DNA of 64,000 nt from Nitrospirota bacterium (GTDB lineage Bacteria > Nitrospirota > 9FT-COMBO-42-15 > HDB-SIOI813). Numbering within the stretch: the first letter of the stretch is position 1; the number at the start of each line of letters is the position of its first letter. The stretch is from contig JADLDG010000097.1 in assembly GCA_020846775.1 (NCBI GenBank), positions 1 to 64,000 on the forward strand. The letters are read 5' to 3'. Both the position numbers and the translations under genes were made by a program. The notes under the pieces are model-generated. The model was given only the letters and a program-made list of their open reading frames with translations. It searched no databases and was not told the origin of the DNA. Positions 27,328 to 35,481 of the stretch are shown here, in pieces.

Positions 27328-27878
27328 CTTTCTTCCTCCATATATATCCATCTGACTGTCTTGTCCTTAATTAGAATCCTGTTCTTTTCAATCATTTGAA
27401 TAGTCATGCCCCCCGTGGTTTCACCCGCATGCAAGAGACGGTCGTCCACTATTGCAAAACTGCGTCTGCCATTCAATACTATAAACGTCAGCTTCGGATT
27501 AACCCTGGCATTATTGCCTGCCAGATTTGGCAGGACATCCTCTCTCTGAAAACTCCTGCTGACAGATGCAGATGTAACGCCGTACTCAATTCTTTCAGAA
27601 ACACTCTTGTTCTCAGAAATACGCCTGACCTCACCACTGGCGCTAATTTGAGCTTTATCAAAATTAAATAAACTTGTCTGTAATATAGGGGCAATGTCCA
27701 TTACAGGGTCCGTCTTATCAATTCCCAACACTGATTCATCAGGAGAAAAATGCAGCAGTTGACGCTGGCCAGGCCTCAGGATACGGTGCTCCAGATTAAT
27801 CGCATTAATCAGCAAGACAGCGGCAACTAAAATACAGAATGGAAGCACTACCAGTATCTTTGTCCTTGTATCAATCAC
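27324..27878 (-). CDS. MshK/PilP/GspB-like pilus assembly protein
   Basis: A 184-residue protein with one N-terminal membrane helix (residues about 7-27) and a periplasmic remainder. The C-terminal 60 residues (LTFIVLNGRRSFAIVDDRLLH to IKDKTVRWIYM) have the short beta-rich form seen in MshK, PilP and GspB/GspC proteins, which link the inner-membrane complex to the secretin. Its place between the PilO-like and secretin genes supports this. Overlaps of 4 bp on both sides show tight coupling. Sequence similarity alone would not prove the family. Confidence 0.65.
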   Translation of the reverse strand: MIDTRTKILVVLPFCILVAAVLLINAINLEHRILRPGQRQLLHFSPDESVLGIDKTDPVMDIAPILQTSLFNFDKAQISASGEVRRISENKSVSERIEYGVTSASVSRSFQREDVLPNLAGNNARVNPKLTFIVLNGRRSFAIVDDRLLHAGETTGGMTIQMIEKNRILIKDKTVRWIYMEEER

Positions 27879-28435
27879 CGTGAAGCCCTCCTGTCCGGAA
27901 TTCCCGTAATCCTTCCAGACGGAATTATGAAGGATCCCGCAATTGTCCAGGTGATTTCACGACTCTCCTCATTTCTTTTAGCACTGATATTACGAATTTT
28001 GAAATATGGGAATCTAAGTCCACGGAGATATCCGATGTTGCTCAAACCTTCATGGTACTGGCTGACGCTGAATTCCAGGGTAACCGGGAGTGTGATCTGA
28101 CCGTTCTCCTCAACGATATTTCCAATGATGATATCAGTCTCTGAGATGGAGCTTCTCACCTTGTCAAGGCAAAGTAGCAGAATCTCCTGGTGGCTTCTGG
28201 AGTTATAATCTGTCGGCAGCAGGTGAATAGCAGAAGTCTGCTTTTCTCTCATTACACTGGTGACATGTTCCATCTTAAGCGCATTCTTGCGTATGGCATC
28301 CAGGTCAGTGGCAGCCTTAATTAGGTTATTCTTATATTTGCCGGCAAGGATAAGAAGACAAAGCGTCACGGCAAGCAATGTTCCTGCTGTCAGATGACGA
28401 TAGAGTGCCTTTCTTAGATCCCTTGTGAGGGTCAT
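27875..28435 (-). CDS. PilO/GspM-like pilus assembly protein
   Basis: A 186-residue bitopic protein: a short cytoplasmic tail, one membrane helix (about 15-33), a coiled-coil stretch and a ferredoxin-like periplasmic domain (ITLPVTLEFSVSQYHEGLSNIGYLRGL is the diagnostic region, cited in part). This layout is that of PilO and GspM, which pair with PilN or GspL. It overlaps both neighbours by 4 bp and follows the PilM/PilN-like fusion, as expected for an alignment subcomplex. Confidence 0.7.
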   Translation of the reverse strand: MTLTRDLRKALYRHLTAGTLLAVTLCLLILAGKYKNNLIKAATDLDAIRKNALKMEHVTSVMREKQTSAIHLLPTDYNSRSHQEILLLCLDKVRSSISETDIIIGNIVEENGQITLPVTLEFSVSQYHEGLSNIGYLRGLRFPYFKIRNISAKRNEESREITWTIAGSFIIPSGRITGIPDRRASR

Positions 28436-29772
28436 CTGTAATCCGCCTCCACAAATAATTTTTTATCTTTCAGTTCAAATATATTTTTTGTAACCGACAG
28501 CCCCTGAATATCGGCAAGAGATCCTATAAATTTCTCGTATGCACGCCCGGCTTCAGCATAGTTTTCAGTGAAGGCTCTCCCTTCAATCTTGCAATGAAGC
28601 ACCCCTTCATCTGATGAAATATCAAGGGAGTCAACCCTTATCCTCCCCCCTCTTATTCGGGCAAATGCATTGAGCAAATCCAAAATGTCAGGTTTTTCCA
28701 TAGACCTTTCAAAAGAGGAAATGAGTGTGCTGTACTTAGTAAATCCGGACATCTCGTTCTCATATGTTGAGAGAATCCTGTCTATTTCCGGCATGTCTCT
28801 TACAGCATTCTGAAACCCCTCTCTGAGCGGAAGGATAGACATGACAACAATTGCTGTGTAAATAACTGACAGGATAGCCAGGCAGAAAAATGCCGCAGTG
28901 GAGTATCTGAGGAATTGCATTAAGAACGTCAAGTTTTTGTAGCTGAGTGGCGCAATATCGCACCCTTTATCAGCACAGAGCGCTGACACGGCAGTCATAT
29001 ATTCCAGAAAGATGCGGTTGTCCATATGAATTTCCGGAGGGGGGATCATACAAATAACAGGAAGGGAATTGTCTACAGATACATTGAAGTTCCCGGAGAG
29101 GGTTCCGGTCAGTATGATGAATGAGGGATTAATCCTGAGAGTCTGCCTGCAATAATTTGCAGTCATCTCGATATTCCTCATGTCATAGTCTGTCATGTCT
29201 GCCTCCGGTGAATTAGCCTCCCGGACCAGCACTATCCTGCCATCCCTGACGAGAAACAGGTTCTTGTTATGACCTGCACCGGACACGCTCAGTCCATATT
29301 TCCCGTCCGTCCTCGTCATCCGTGCCAGAGCAAAGATATCCGGATAGACCGCCGTGACCTTTTTCCCCATATTCGTAAATCTGGTGATCAGGTTCATTAC
29401 TTCGTTGTTCCTGACAGCAAGGACAAATATCTCAAGTGTCTTCCTGTTTTCAACAATCTTTTCTCCTGAGAGATAATAGATATAGGAGAAATCCTTAAAT
29501 GGACATTTTTTCTGAATCTCAAATTTGATGATTTTATCCAGATATTTCTTCTTTACGAAAGGCACAGTGATAGTATCCTGGTAGGTCTCCCTGAAATTAC
29601 CTGCGACGATAAATTCCTTTGTCTTTTCACTCCTCAGAAATTCTTCGAACTGAGCATCATTCAAAGTGATAGCATCTCTTACAAAAAGTCCCCCCTTTTT
29701 CGAGGTGGCATAAATGACCCTGATTTCCTGGTTCTCAAAGCTCACGACAACGGTATTATTCATTTCACTCAT
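28432..29772 (-). CDS. PilM-PilN-like fusion (GspL-like) pilus assembly protein
   Basis: A 446-residue protein joining two parts that are separate in classical type IV pili. Residues 1-270 look like an actin-fold PilM/GspL cytoplasmic domain (VVVSFENQEIRVIYA, DTITVPFVKKKYLDKIIKFE, VYPDIFALARM). A membrane helix follows near 290-312 (YSTAAFFCLAILSVIYTAIV). The rest (about 315-446) is a PilN-like coiled coil and periplasmic domain. The same arrangement is found in GspL and in some MSHA systems. It overlaps the PilO-like gene by 4 bp, and the second pilin gene ends 5 bp upstream. Confidence 0.75.
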   Translation of the reverse strand: MSEMNNTVVVSFENQEIRVIYATSKKGGLFVRDAITLNDAQFEEFLRSEKTKEFIVAGNFRETYQDTITVPFVKKKYLDKIIKFEIQKKCPFKDFSYIYYLSGEKIVENRKTLEIFVLAVRNNEVMNLITRFTNMGKKVTAVYPDIFALARMTRTDGKYGLSVSGAGHNKNLFLVRDGRIVLVREANSPEADMTDYDMRNIEMTANYCRQTLRINPSFIILTGTLSGNFNVSVDNSLPVICMIPPPEIHMDNRIFLEYMTAVSALCADKGCDIAPLSYKNLTFLMQFLRYSTAAFFCLAILSVIYTAIVVMSILPLREGFQNAVRDMPEIDRILSTYENEMSGFTKYSTLISSFERSMEKPDILDLLNAFARIRGGRIRVDSLDISSDEGVLHCKIEGRAFTENYAEAGRAYEKFIGSLADIQGLSVTKNIFELKDKKLFVEADYR

Positions 29773-29777
29773 CTACC

Positions 29778-30725
29778 TCAAGGATTTACAGTAATTACGT
29801 AAGACCTCTGTGCAATATTGTCATTGGACCCGACGGGGTCATTATTATCTCTTGTAAAGATGATCAGATTAAAACTCCCTGCAGAGGTTGGGGTTCCTGA
29901 TAATCCCATTGTATCTGACTGCCCCCATGATCCTTCTGCCAATCCGCTGCAGTTAAGACTCGCTGTGTTAGGGGAAAGGGAAAGTCCGGCTGGCAGGCTT
30001 CCCTGCAGGCACCATTTGTATTTTCCGCCAGCGGAGTAGGCCACCCCTCCGTCAGAAAAGGCTTTGGCGCTGTAAGAACTTCCGGACTTGCCCGAAGGAA
30101 GATCGTTATTGATAATCCTGAGTTGTGCCCCGACGCATCCGGCCCTTATCCTGAGCTCATCGAGGGTCATCCACTGGACTATATCATCGTAGTCTTCAAA
30201 CCGTGTCATATCAGCGGCGTAATTATCAATGCCTGGAATATCCGGATTGTATACCCGCACGCTCCCGCCTGTATTAGCCGTCTGAATATTGAAATTTGCA
30301 GCTCCGCTGATTACTGCAAATGCTATATTGGATATAGAACTAATCGGTGCTGCACAACCTGAGTCGGCACACAAAATAATACTGATACCGGTCGTTTTTC
30401 TCCCGCATATCCCCCCTGCTGATGTGTTTATCAGATTCGCATCCGGAATATATAATAGAGAGTTATTCCAGGAGTCTTTTGGGGTCCTTACGATAGATGG
30501 GAACTCTGTTGTATTGGGGATCCGGTTACTTGTAGTTCCAAAACCGATCATTCCTGAAACTGCTGCATTCACAATCTCCTTGGTCTCATTATGTTTGGCT
30601 GCCTTAACAAGGGGTCCCATCATTCCGGTTCCAATCCCGATCAGCATACCGATAATCACAAGTACAATGGCAAGTTCAACAAGTGTAAAACCATTATTCC
30701 CTTTTATAAGGTGCAGCTGTTTCAT
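29778..30725 (-). CDS. Type IV pilin-like protein with C-terminal Ig-like (He_PIG) domain
   Basis: A 315-residue prepilin. The class III signal is clear: cleavage between G and F in NNGFTLVELAIVLVIIG, with Glu5 of the mature protein. The middle region is a globular pilin-like part with several cysteines. The last 90 residues (LPAGLSLSPNTASLNCSGL, LSGTPTSAGSFNLIIF) match putative Ig domains of the He_PIG kind, common in adhesins. It is larger than a major pilin and may be a tip or minor pilin that carries a binding domain (inference). It lies between the small membrane protein and the PilM/N-like gene. Confidence 0.85.
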   Translation of the reverse strand: MKQLHLIKGNNGFTLVELAIVLVIIGMLIGIGTGMMGPLVKAAKHNETKEIVNAAVSGMIGFGTTSNRIPNTTEFPSIVRTPKDSWNNSLLYIPDANLINTSAGGICGRKTTGISIILCADSGCAAPISSISNIAFAVISGAANFNIQTANTGGSVRVYNPDIPGIDNYAADMTRFEDYDDIVQWMTLDELRIRAGCVGAQLRIINNDLPSGKSGSSYSAKAFSDGGVAYSAGGKYKWCLQGSLPAGLSLSPNTASLNCSGLAEGSWGQSDTMGLSGTPTSAGSFNLIIFTRDNNDPVGSNDNIAQRSYVITVNP

Positions 30726-30738
30726 ATAGAACCAATGT

Positions 30739-30984
30739 CTATTTTAACGTCCTGTGCATCCATATCATGAGTGTTATTCCGCCTAAAATAGTCAGAAAAA
30801 CTCCACTCCGGGTCTTTGTGACAACTTCTGATAAGAGGCTGTCGGGAGAGATGCTCCATATTACGTAATAACCGGAAAAAATGAATATACAAGAAAGGGA
30901 TGGTAAAACCAGCCTGAGGATAAGATTAATAATTGTCCTGACTGTAAATGACAGATCCCGGTTTCTATGCCATTCCTGCGGCAA
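30739..30984 (-). CDS. Small two-helix membrane protein in the pilus operon
   Basis: An 81-residue protein not recognised as any family. It has two hydrophobic segments (about 16-46 and 62-76) separated by a polar loop. The start is TTG with AAGGGG six bases upstream. It is between the two prepilin genes in the same direction (13 bp before the second), so it is probably translated as part of the pilus operon. It could be an accessory to pilin handling, but nothing in the sequence shows this. Confidence 0.5.
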   Translation of the reverse strand: MPQEWHRNRDLSFTVRTIINLILRLVLPSLSCIFIFSGYYVIWSISPDSLLSEVVTKTRSGVFLTILGGITLMIWMHRTLK

Positions 30985-31031
30985 ACTTTTCCCCTTCCAC
31001 GTAAAGTCATCTCTCCCCCAAACGGGATAAA

Positions 31032-31646
31032 TTAAAACCTGAAATAGAGTGTGTATGCACCACTGGTTGCTGTGTTGTAGTTGCCTGATCCCCGGATATC
31101 TCCACTATTATACCCAGTGGTCGGACTGCCATCATCATACTGCTGATCAAGGAGCTGGCATACATCGTAAGGCACATTTGTAAATCCTATCCAATGTGTG
31201 GTCAACCCCTGGACTGCTACAGTCCCTATCGCTACGATGCCTGCGTAAGGGTTGCCTGGATTTACTGCTGATGTTGCATCTCCTGACAGGAGATTTGCAA
31301 GCCTTAATCCTCTCCAGGCGACACAGGTCTCGGTGGTGGTGCCGGACGCACAATTAGTGGTAAATCCTGTGATCAGGCCATTGTTATTCCCGTCTGTGAT
31401 TCCCCAACGGGCATTGGCATTGTTGTCATCCCCGGGATATTTTCCATATTTATCCAGATAGGTATTAATAGAGGCATTAACCTCTTTCTGCATATTATAG
31501 AGTCTCTTCATCCGGGCATTATTGATCATCTCCTGCCCCTTGAGTACAGCCCCCAGGATCAACCCGATAATTACAAGCACGATTGCCAGTTCTACAAGTG
31601 TAAATCCCTTCTGATTTCGAATCATCCTCATTTTATTCCTCTCCAT
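31032..31646 (-). CDS. Type IV prepilin, likely major pilin (MshA-like)
   Basis: A 204-residue prepilin. Leader MERNKMRMIRNQKG, then FTLVELAIVLVIIGLILGAV, the hydrophobic polymerisation helix, with cleavage after the Gly. The body contains YLDKYGKYPGDD, often seen in pilins, and paired cysteines. As the first gene after a near-consensus sigma-54 promoter, it is the best candidate for the major subunit. The start at 31646 is supported by AAGGAG five bases upstream. The genes downstream encode the whole assembly machinery except a prepilin peptidase and retraction ATPase, which are not in the window. Confidence 0.9.
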   Translation of the reverse strand: MERNKMRMIRNQKGFTLVELAIVLVIIGLILGAVLKGQEMINNARMKRLYNMQKEVNASINTYLDKYGKYPGDDNNANARWGITDGNNNGLITGFTTNCASGTTTETCVAWRGLRLANLLSGDATSAVNPGNPYAGIVAIGTVAVQGLTTHWIGFTNVPYDVCQLLDQQYDDGSPTTGYNSGDIRGSGNYNTATSGAYTLYFRF

Positions 31647-31726
31647 TTCTTCTCCTTTTACTTACTACTTTGTTAGTTACTTTCATTTGTTAGTAATGTC
31701 TAATATTTGTCTGTAAGACAAGTATC

Positions 31727-31742
31727 AGCAATACATGTGCCA
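31727..31742 (-). promoter_or_regulatory. Sigma-54 promoter of the pilus operon
   Basis: On the minus strand TGGCACA-TGTA-TTGCT matches TGGCACG-N4-TTGCT at 11 of 12 positions, with GG and GC in exact register. The pilin ATG is 81 bp downstream. Sigma-54 control of pilin is known from Pseudomonas and Myxococcus (PilR). Confidence 0.75.
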
Positions 31743-31806
31743 AGTCATATCTAATTGATTTATAAGGATAATTACAGCTATAGTGGGGTATTTCTAATGG
31801 TAGTTA

Positions 31807-31822
31807 TTGACGGGGTTGTCAA
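31807..31822. promoter_or_regulatory. TTGAC-N6-GTCAA palindrome, possible activator site
   Basis: A perfect inverted repeat TTGAC-GGGGTT-GTCAA lies about 100 bp upstream of the expected pilin transcription start. This is a usual distance for enhancer sites of NtrC/PilR-type activators, though Crp/Fnr-family sites also look similar. The rest of the 331-bp gap (31647-31977) shows no gene. Confidence 0.35.
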
Positions 31823-31977
31823 ACCAATGACGGCACAGTTGTCCAATCAAAAGGAATAAACTCTGCAATATAAACCTGGAATAATCTCGATTCTTTGAAG
31901 CCAGCCTGCTCCGGCGATGGAAGTAATGGGGTCCGATTTTCAATCTGAAGTTTTGATTTTATATATGGCCTGAGCCC

Positions 31978-32910
31978 TCATAAAGTCTTTATATATTCTA
32001 TAAGCGCCTCGATCTCCTTATCTGTCAGAAGACCCTTCTGGGATGGCATAATAGGTGGAAAGCCCTTCACAACATCTGCAGCCGGTTCCAACATGGATTT
32101 CCTTATATATTCTTTGTCAACAACTACAACTACTTCTTTGCCATCTGTTATAACGGTCTCCTTCTTCAGATATAAGCCCTTCCATGAGGGTCCTATGCGT
32201 TTTGTGCCGTCAACCGAGTGGCAGCCCGTACACCCCTTCTCAGAGCTTAAGCGGAGCCCAAGCTCTGCACTGGATAAATTTGCTGACATGGATACCTCAG
32301 CCATCATATCTTCACGCCATTTATTAAACGCCGACTCATCCATCACCTCCACAGTAGTCAGCATCCTTGAGTGTCCGAGTCCGCAGTATTCCGCACAGAA
32401 GAGATTATATTTCCCCACCTCGTCAGGGGTAAACCAGAGGTAATTGTCCCTGAGGCCAGGCACTACATCCTCTTTTACTCTGAATGCCGGTATATAGAGG
32501 CTATGTATTACATCATTTGATGCAAGTAACAGCTTTACCGGCCTCCCTTTTGGAAGTTTGAGAATTTTGCTCTTTATGTTACCCTCATACTCAAAAGACC
32601 ATGACCACTGCTGCGCAGTAACGCTAACGTTAATGGCATCCGCCGGGACCTGAGTCCTTTTTTTATAATCATTCCAGCCAAAATAGAACAGAGAGAGGAC
32701 TATAAATACTGGAATTACGGTCCAGGCTGTTTCAAGGATAATGTTCCCTGGTATATCTGTAGCAGTCCGGTTTCTGCTCCTGCGATACCTGATAATAAAA
32801 AATGCCGTAAGAAAGGTAATAATACACAGCATCAGGATGCAGACCCCCACAACAATCAGGAACGTGCTGTCAACATCTTTTCCAATTATGCTTGATGCTG
32901 TCTTGAACAT
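31978..32910 (-). CDS. coxB: Cytochrome c oxidase subunit II with fused cytochrome c (caa3 type)
   Basis: This subunit takes electrons and passes them through CuA to subunit I. The 310-residue product has two N-terminal membrane helices (about 15-40 and 62-82) and a cupredoxin domain. The CuA ligands are intact: His in DVIHSLYIPAF and the set CAEYCGLGHSRM. A C-terminal cytochrome c domain follows, with the haem motif CTGCH near residue 232 and a Met ligand in PPIMPSQKG. The fused haem domain makes this a caa3-type oxidase. It is the last gene of the cluster, an unusual place, since subunit II usually comes first. Confidence 0.95.
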   Translation of the reverse strand: MFKTASSIIGKDVDSTFLIVVGVCILMLCIITFLTAFFIIRYRRSRNRTATDIPGNIILETAWTVIPVFIVLSLFYFGWNDYKKRTQVPADAINVSVTAQQWSWSFEYEGNIKSKILKLPKGRPVKLLLASNDVIHSLYIPAFRVKEDVVPGLRDNYLWFTPDEVGKYNLFCAEYCGLGHSRMLTTVEVMDESAFNKWREDMMAEVSMSANLSSAELGLRLSSEKGCTGCHSVDGTKRIGPSWKGLYLKKETVITDGKEVVVVVDKEYIRKSMLEPAADVVKGFPPIMPSQKGLLTDKEIEALIEYIKTL

Positions 32911-32913
32911 AGT

Positions 32914-33210
32914 CTATCTGTATCCCACATCTGAATAGAGGAAGAGACTCAGTATCAGGATTACCCCCGGGATAAAAAATATCATGATCCTGATAAAGCC
33001 CTTTTCGTATTTCAGGTTCATAAAGAATGCTGCAATAAGAAAGGTCTTTATTATGACGATTAATATTGGAGTCTTATCCCAAAGACTGCCTTTGAATGTT
33101 GTTGCACTTGCCGCAGCCCCAATAGTAAGTGCCACCATCACGGCCCAGACTATAACGTATGTGCGGATAGTGGCCCCGTGTTTCTCCAATTTACCAGATG
33201 TATTATTCAT
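32914..33210 (-). CDS. coxD: Cytochrome c oxidase subunit IV (prokaryotic type)
   Basis: A 98-residue protein with three hydrophobic helices (about 15-35, 43-62 and 73-93). It has the ILIVIIKTFLIAAFFMNLKYE pattern typical of prokaryotic subunit IV (COX4_pro; the conserved part is KTFLIAAFFMNLKYE). It stabilises the oxidase complex. It lies between subunits III and II, with 3-7 bp gaps. Confidence 0.88.
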   Translation of the reverse strand: MNNTSGKLEKHGATIRTYVIVWAVMVALTIGAAASATTFKGSLWDKTPILIVIIKTFLIAAFFMNLKYEKGFIRIMIFFIPGVILILSLFLYSDVGYR

Positions 33211-33217
33211 ATATCTC

Positions 33218-33841
33218 CTATGTAACCAGATAAAAGAATGAGAATAGATAAATCCAGATAATGTCTATCAGATGCCAGTAAAGTCCTGAGTTTTCGAGTA
33301 TGGCAAAATCCTTCATCACTATCTTATCCCTGACTACAAAGACCACCATAACAGAGAGTAATATTATACCTCCTGCCACGTGAAGGCCGTGAAGTCCAGT
33401 CATTATAAAGTAGAGGTTGTAGAATAGACCTTCGCCCTTTAAGAGGTCTTTCATCCCGGTTGCCCCCGGGTATATACCGTGGCCGATCTTTTCACTCCAC
33501 TCGATATATTTATTCACCAGGAAGACTATCGCCAGGAATATGGTTGCCAAGAGGGCCAGTATAGCCAGGTGTTTCTTCCCCACCCTTATGGCCCATACTG
33601 ATGTTGCCATGAAGAAACTGCTCGTCAGGAGTATGAGGGTATTTGCAGTTGCGATAAGGACACTTAGATTTCCCGATGCATGGTGGAAATCCTCCGGGTA
33701 GCGGCTGCGGTAGACAAAGAATATTATGAAAAGTACGACAAATAAAAAAAACTCTGTAAAGAGAAAAAGCCACATTCCCATACGGGAACCAACAGGGTCC
33801 CGATGTACCGCTTCTATTTCAATGCCGGGTCCTTCAATCAT
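33218..33841 (-). CDS. coxC: Cytochrome c oxidase subunit III
   Basis: A 207-residue membrane protein with five helices, as in bacterial caa3 subunit III that lacks the first two helices of the mitochondrial form. Landmarks are GMWLFLFTEFFLF, FFMATSVWAI, YFIMTGLHGLHVAGG and SGLYWHLIDIIWIYLF, with the conserved His and Glu residues. It overlaps the subunit I stop by 4 bp. Confidence 0.95.
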   Translation of the reverse strand: MIEGPGIEIEAVHRDPVGSRMGMWLFLFTEFFLFVVLFIIFFVYRSRYPEDFHHASGNLSVLIATANTLILLTSSFFMATSVWAIRVGKKHLAILALLATIFLAIVFLVNKYIEWSEKIGHGIYPGATGMKDLLKGEGLFYNLYFIMTGLHGLHVAGGIILLSVMVVFVVRDKIVMKDFAILENSGLYWHLIDIIWIYLFSFFYLVT

Positions 33842-35463
33842 AATAATTCCCTGTAATCATATGGCCCGCGTTCTACCACCGGCGGAGTATGAAAATTCTC
33901 CAGCGGTGGAGGGGATGTCGTCTGCCACTCCAGCGTAGCCCCGCCCCATGGATTTTCCGGTGCCCGTTCCCCCTTTTTAAGCGAATAGACCAGGTTTGCA
34001 AACATTATGATGAGGCCGGTTATTAATATCCACGACCCGAAGGTTGAGACCATCTGCCATGGTTGAAATTCAGGAAGATAGTCGTAATATCTCCTAGGCA
34101 TTCCATTCAGTCCCAGTATGAACATAGGAAAATAGAGGGTGTTAAAACCAACGAACAGAAATGCAGCCGAGATATTTGCAATTTTTTTGTTATACATCTT
34201 TCCAAACATCTTGGGAAACCAGTAATGTAGTCCGGCGAAGAATGCGAACCCGCCGCCGCCGAAAACAATGTAATGGAAATGCCCGACGACAAAGGCTGTA
34301 TCATGAAGATGGACGTTTAAAGAAAGGGTGCCAAGCATTAATCCTGAAAGCCCTCCAATGGAAAATTGGAATATAAATGCAAGTGTCAGAAGAAAAGGGG
34401 TCTCAAGGACAATAGATCCCTTGTACATAGTGGTAACCCAGTTAAAGACTTTTATTGCGCTGGGTATTGCCACAAGAAAGGTGAGCAGGGAAAAGACCAT
34501 TGCGGCATTGGAACTGTAACCGCTTACAAACATATGGTGTCCCCATACCATCGAACCCAGGATTGCAATTGCCAGACTCGAATATGCTATGGCCCTGTAA
34601 CCGAATATGACTCTTCTGCAGAATACAGGTATGATCTCTGCAACGATACCCATCCCTGGAAGGATCATAACATAGACTGCCGGGTGGGAGTATATCCAGA
34701 AGAGATGCTGATAGAGTATGGGGTCACCTCCCTTCAGCGGATCAAAGACACCTATACCTAAAAATCTCTCAGCAAGAATCAGGAGAAATGTCATTCCAAC
34801 AACCGGGGTTGCTATGACGAGTATCCAGGCGGTCGCGTAAACAGACCATACGAAGAGAGGAAGCTTGTGCCACCTCATTCCCGGGGCCCTTAGAATGTGA
34901 ACGGTTGTCACAAAATTAATCCCTGTTAATATGGAAGACAGACCGAGTATGAATACAGCAAAGACCGCAAGGGATACGTTTGTCCCAGTCTTTATACTGT
35001 AGGGCACATAGAAAGTCCAGCCTGTATCAGGAGGACCGTTGCCGGTGAAAAGAGATGTGAAAACGAGGAACGCTCCAATTATATAGAACCACCAGGAGAG
35101 CAGATTAAGCCTCGGAAAAGCCATATCTTTTGCGCCAATCTGTATGGGGAGGAAAAAATTGCCTAATACCCCTGTGGTCACGGGGATGATGAATAAGAAG
35201 ATCATAATGATGCCGTGGAGGGTAAAGACCGAGTTATAGGTCTGTGCCTCCATTATTGTGGCGCCAGGGGCTATAAGTTCCAGCCGTATAAGAAATCCGA
35301 GAGTCACACCCATGAAGAAGAAAGTTAATGCAGAGAGTAAATAGAGGATAGCGATGCGTTTATGATCTATTGAGAATATCCATGAGAATAGCCAGGAGAG
35401 GAGCCCCGGAGAACGCCCCTCGCTGAAGTAAAATCCTCGATTATCTTCCCTTGATAGATCCAC
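33838..35463 (-). CDS. coxA: Cytochrome c oxidase subunit I (A2-type haem-copper oxidase)
   Basis: The catalytic subunit of the oxidase, 541 residues and about twelve membrane helices. Haem and CuB ligands are visible: His in FTLHGIIMIF, the CuB pair in VWGHHMFVSG, and the His pair in VVGHFHYIVFGG. The K-channel Tyr region reads WIYSHPAVYVMILPG. The YSHPAV form, without the Glu of the GHPEV motif, is the signature of the A2 subgroup of proton-pumping oxidases. It is followed by subunits III, IV and II. No haem O/A synthase gene is in the window. Confidence 0.96.
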   Translation of the reverse strand: MDLSREDNRGFYFSEGRSPGLLSWLFSWIFSIDHKRIAILYLLSALTFFFMGVTLGFLIRLELIAPGATIMEAQTYNSVFTLHGIIMIFLFIIPVTTGVLGNFFLPIQIGAKDMAFPRLNLLSWWFYIIGAFLVFTSLFTGNGPPDTGWTFYVPYSIKTGTNVSLAVFAVFILGLSSILTGINFVTTVHILRAPGMRWHKLPLFVWSVYATAWILVIATPVVGMTFLLILAERFLGIGVFDPLKGGDPILYQHLFWIYSHPAVYVMILPGMGIVAEIIPVFCRRVIFGYRAIAYSSLAIAILGSMVWGHHMFVSGYSSNAAMVFSLLTFLVAIPSAIKVFNWVTTMYKGSIVLETPFLLTLAFIFQFSIGGLSGLMLGTLSLNVHLHDTAFVVGHFHYIVFGGGGFAFFAGLHYWFPKMFGKMYNKKIANISAAFLFVGFNTLYFPMFILGLNGMPRRYYDYLPEFQPWQMVSTFGSWILITGLIIMFANLVYSLKKGERAPENPWGGATLEWQTTSPPPLENFHTPPVVERGPYDYRELL

Positions 35464-35481
35464 TATAACCCCCGGTTTACA

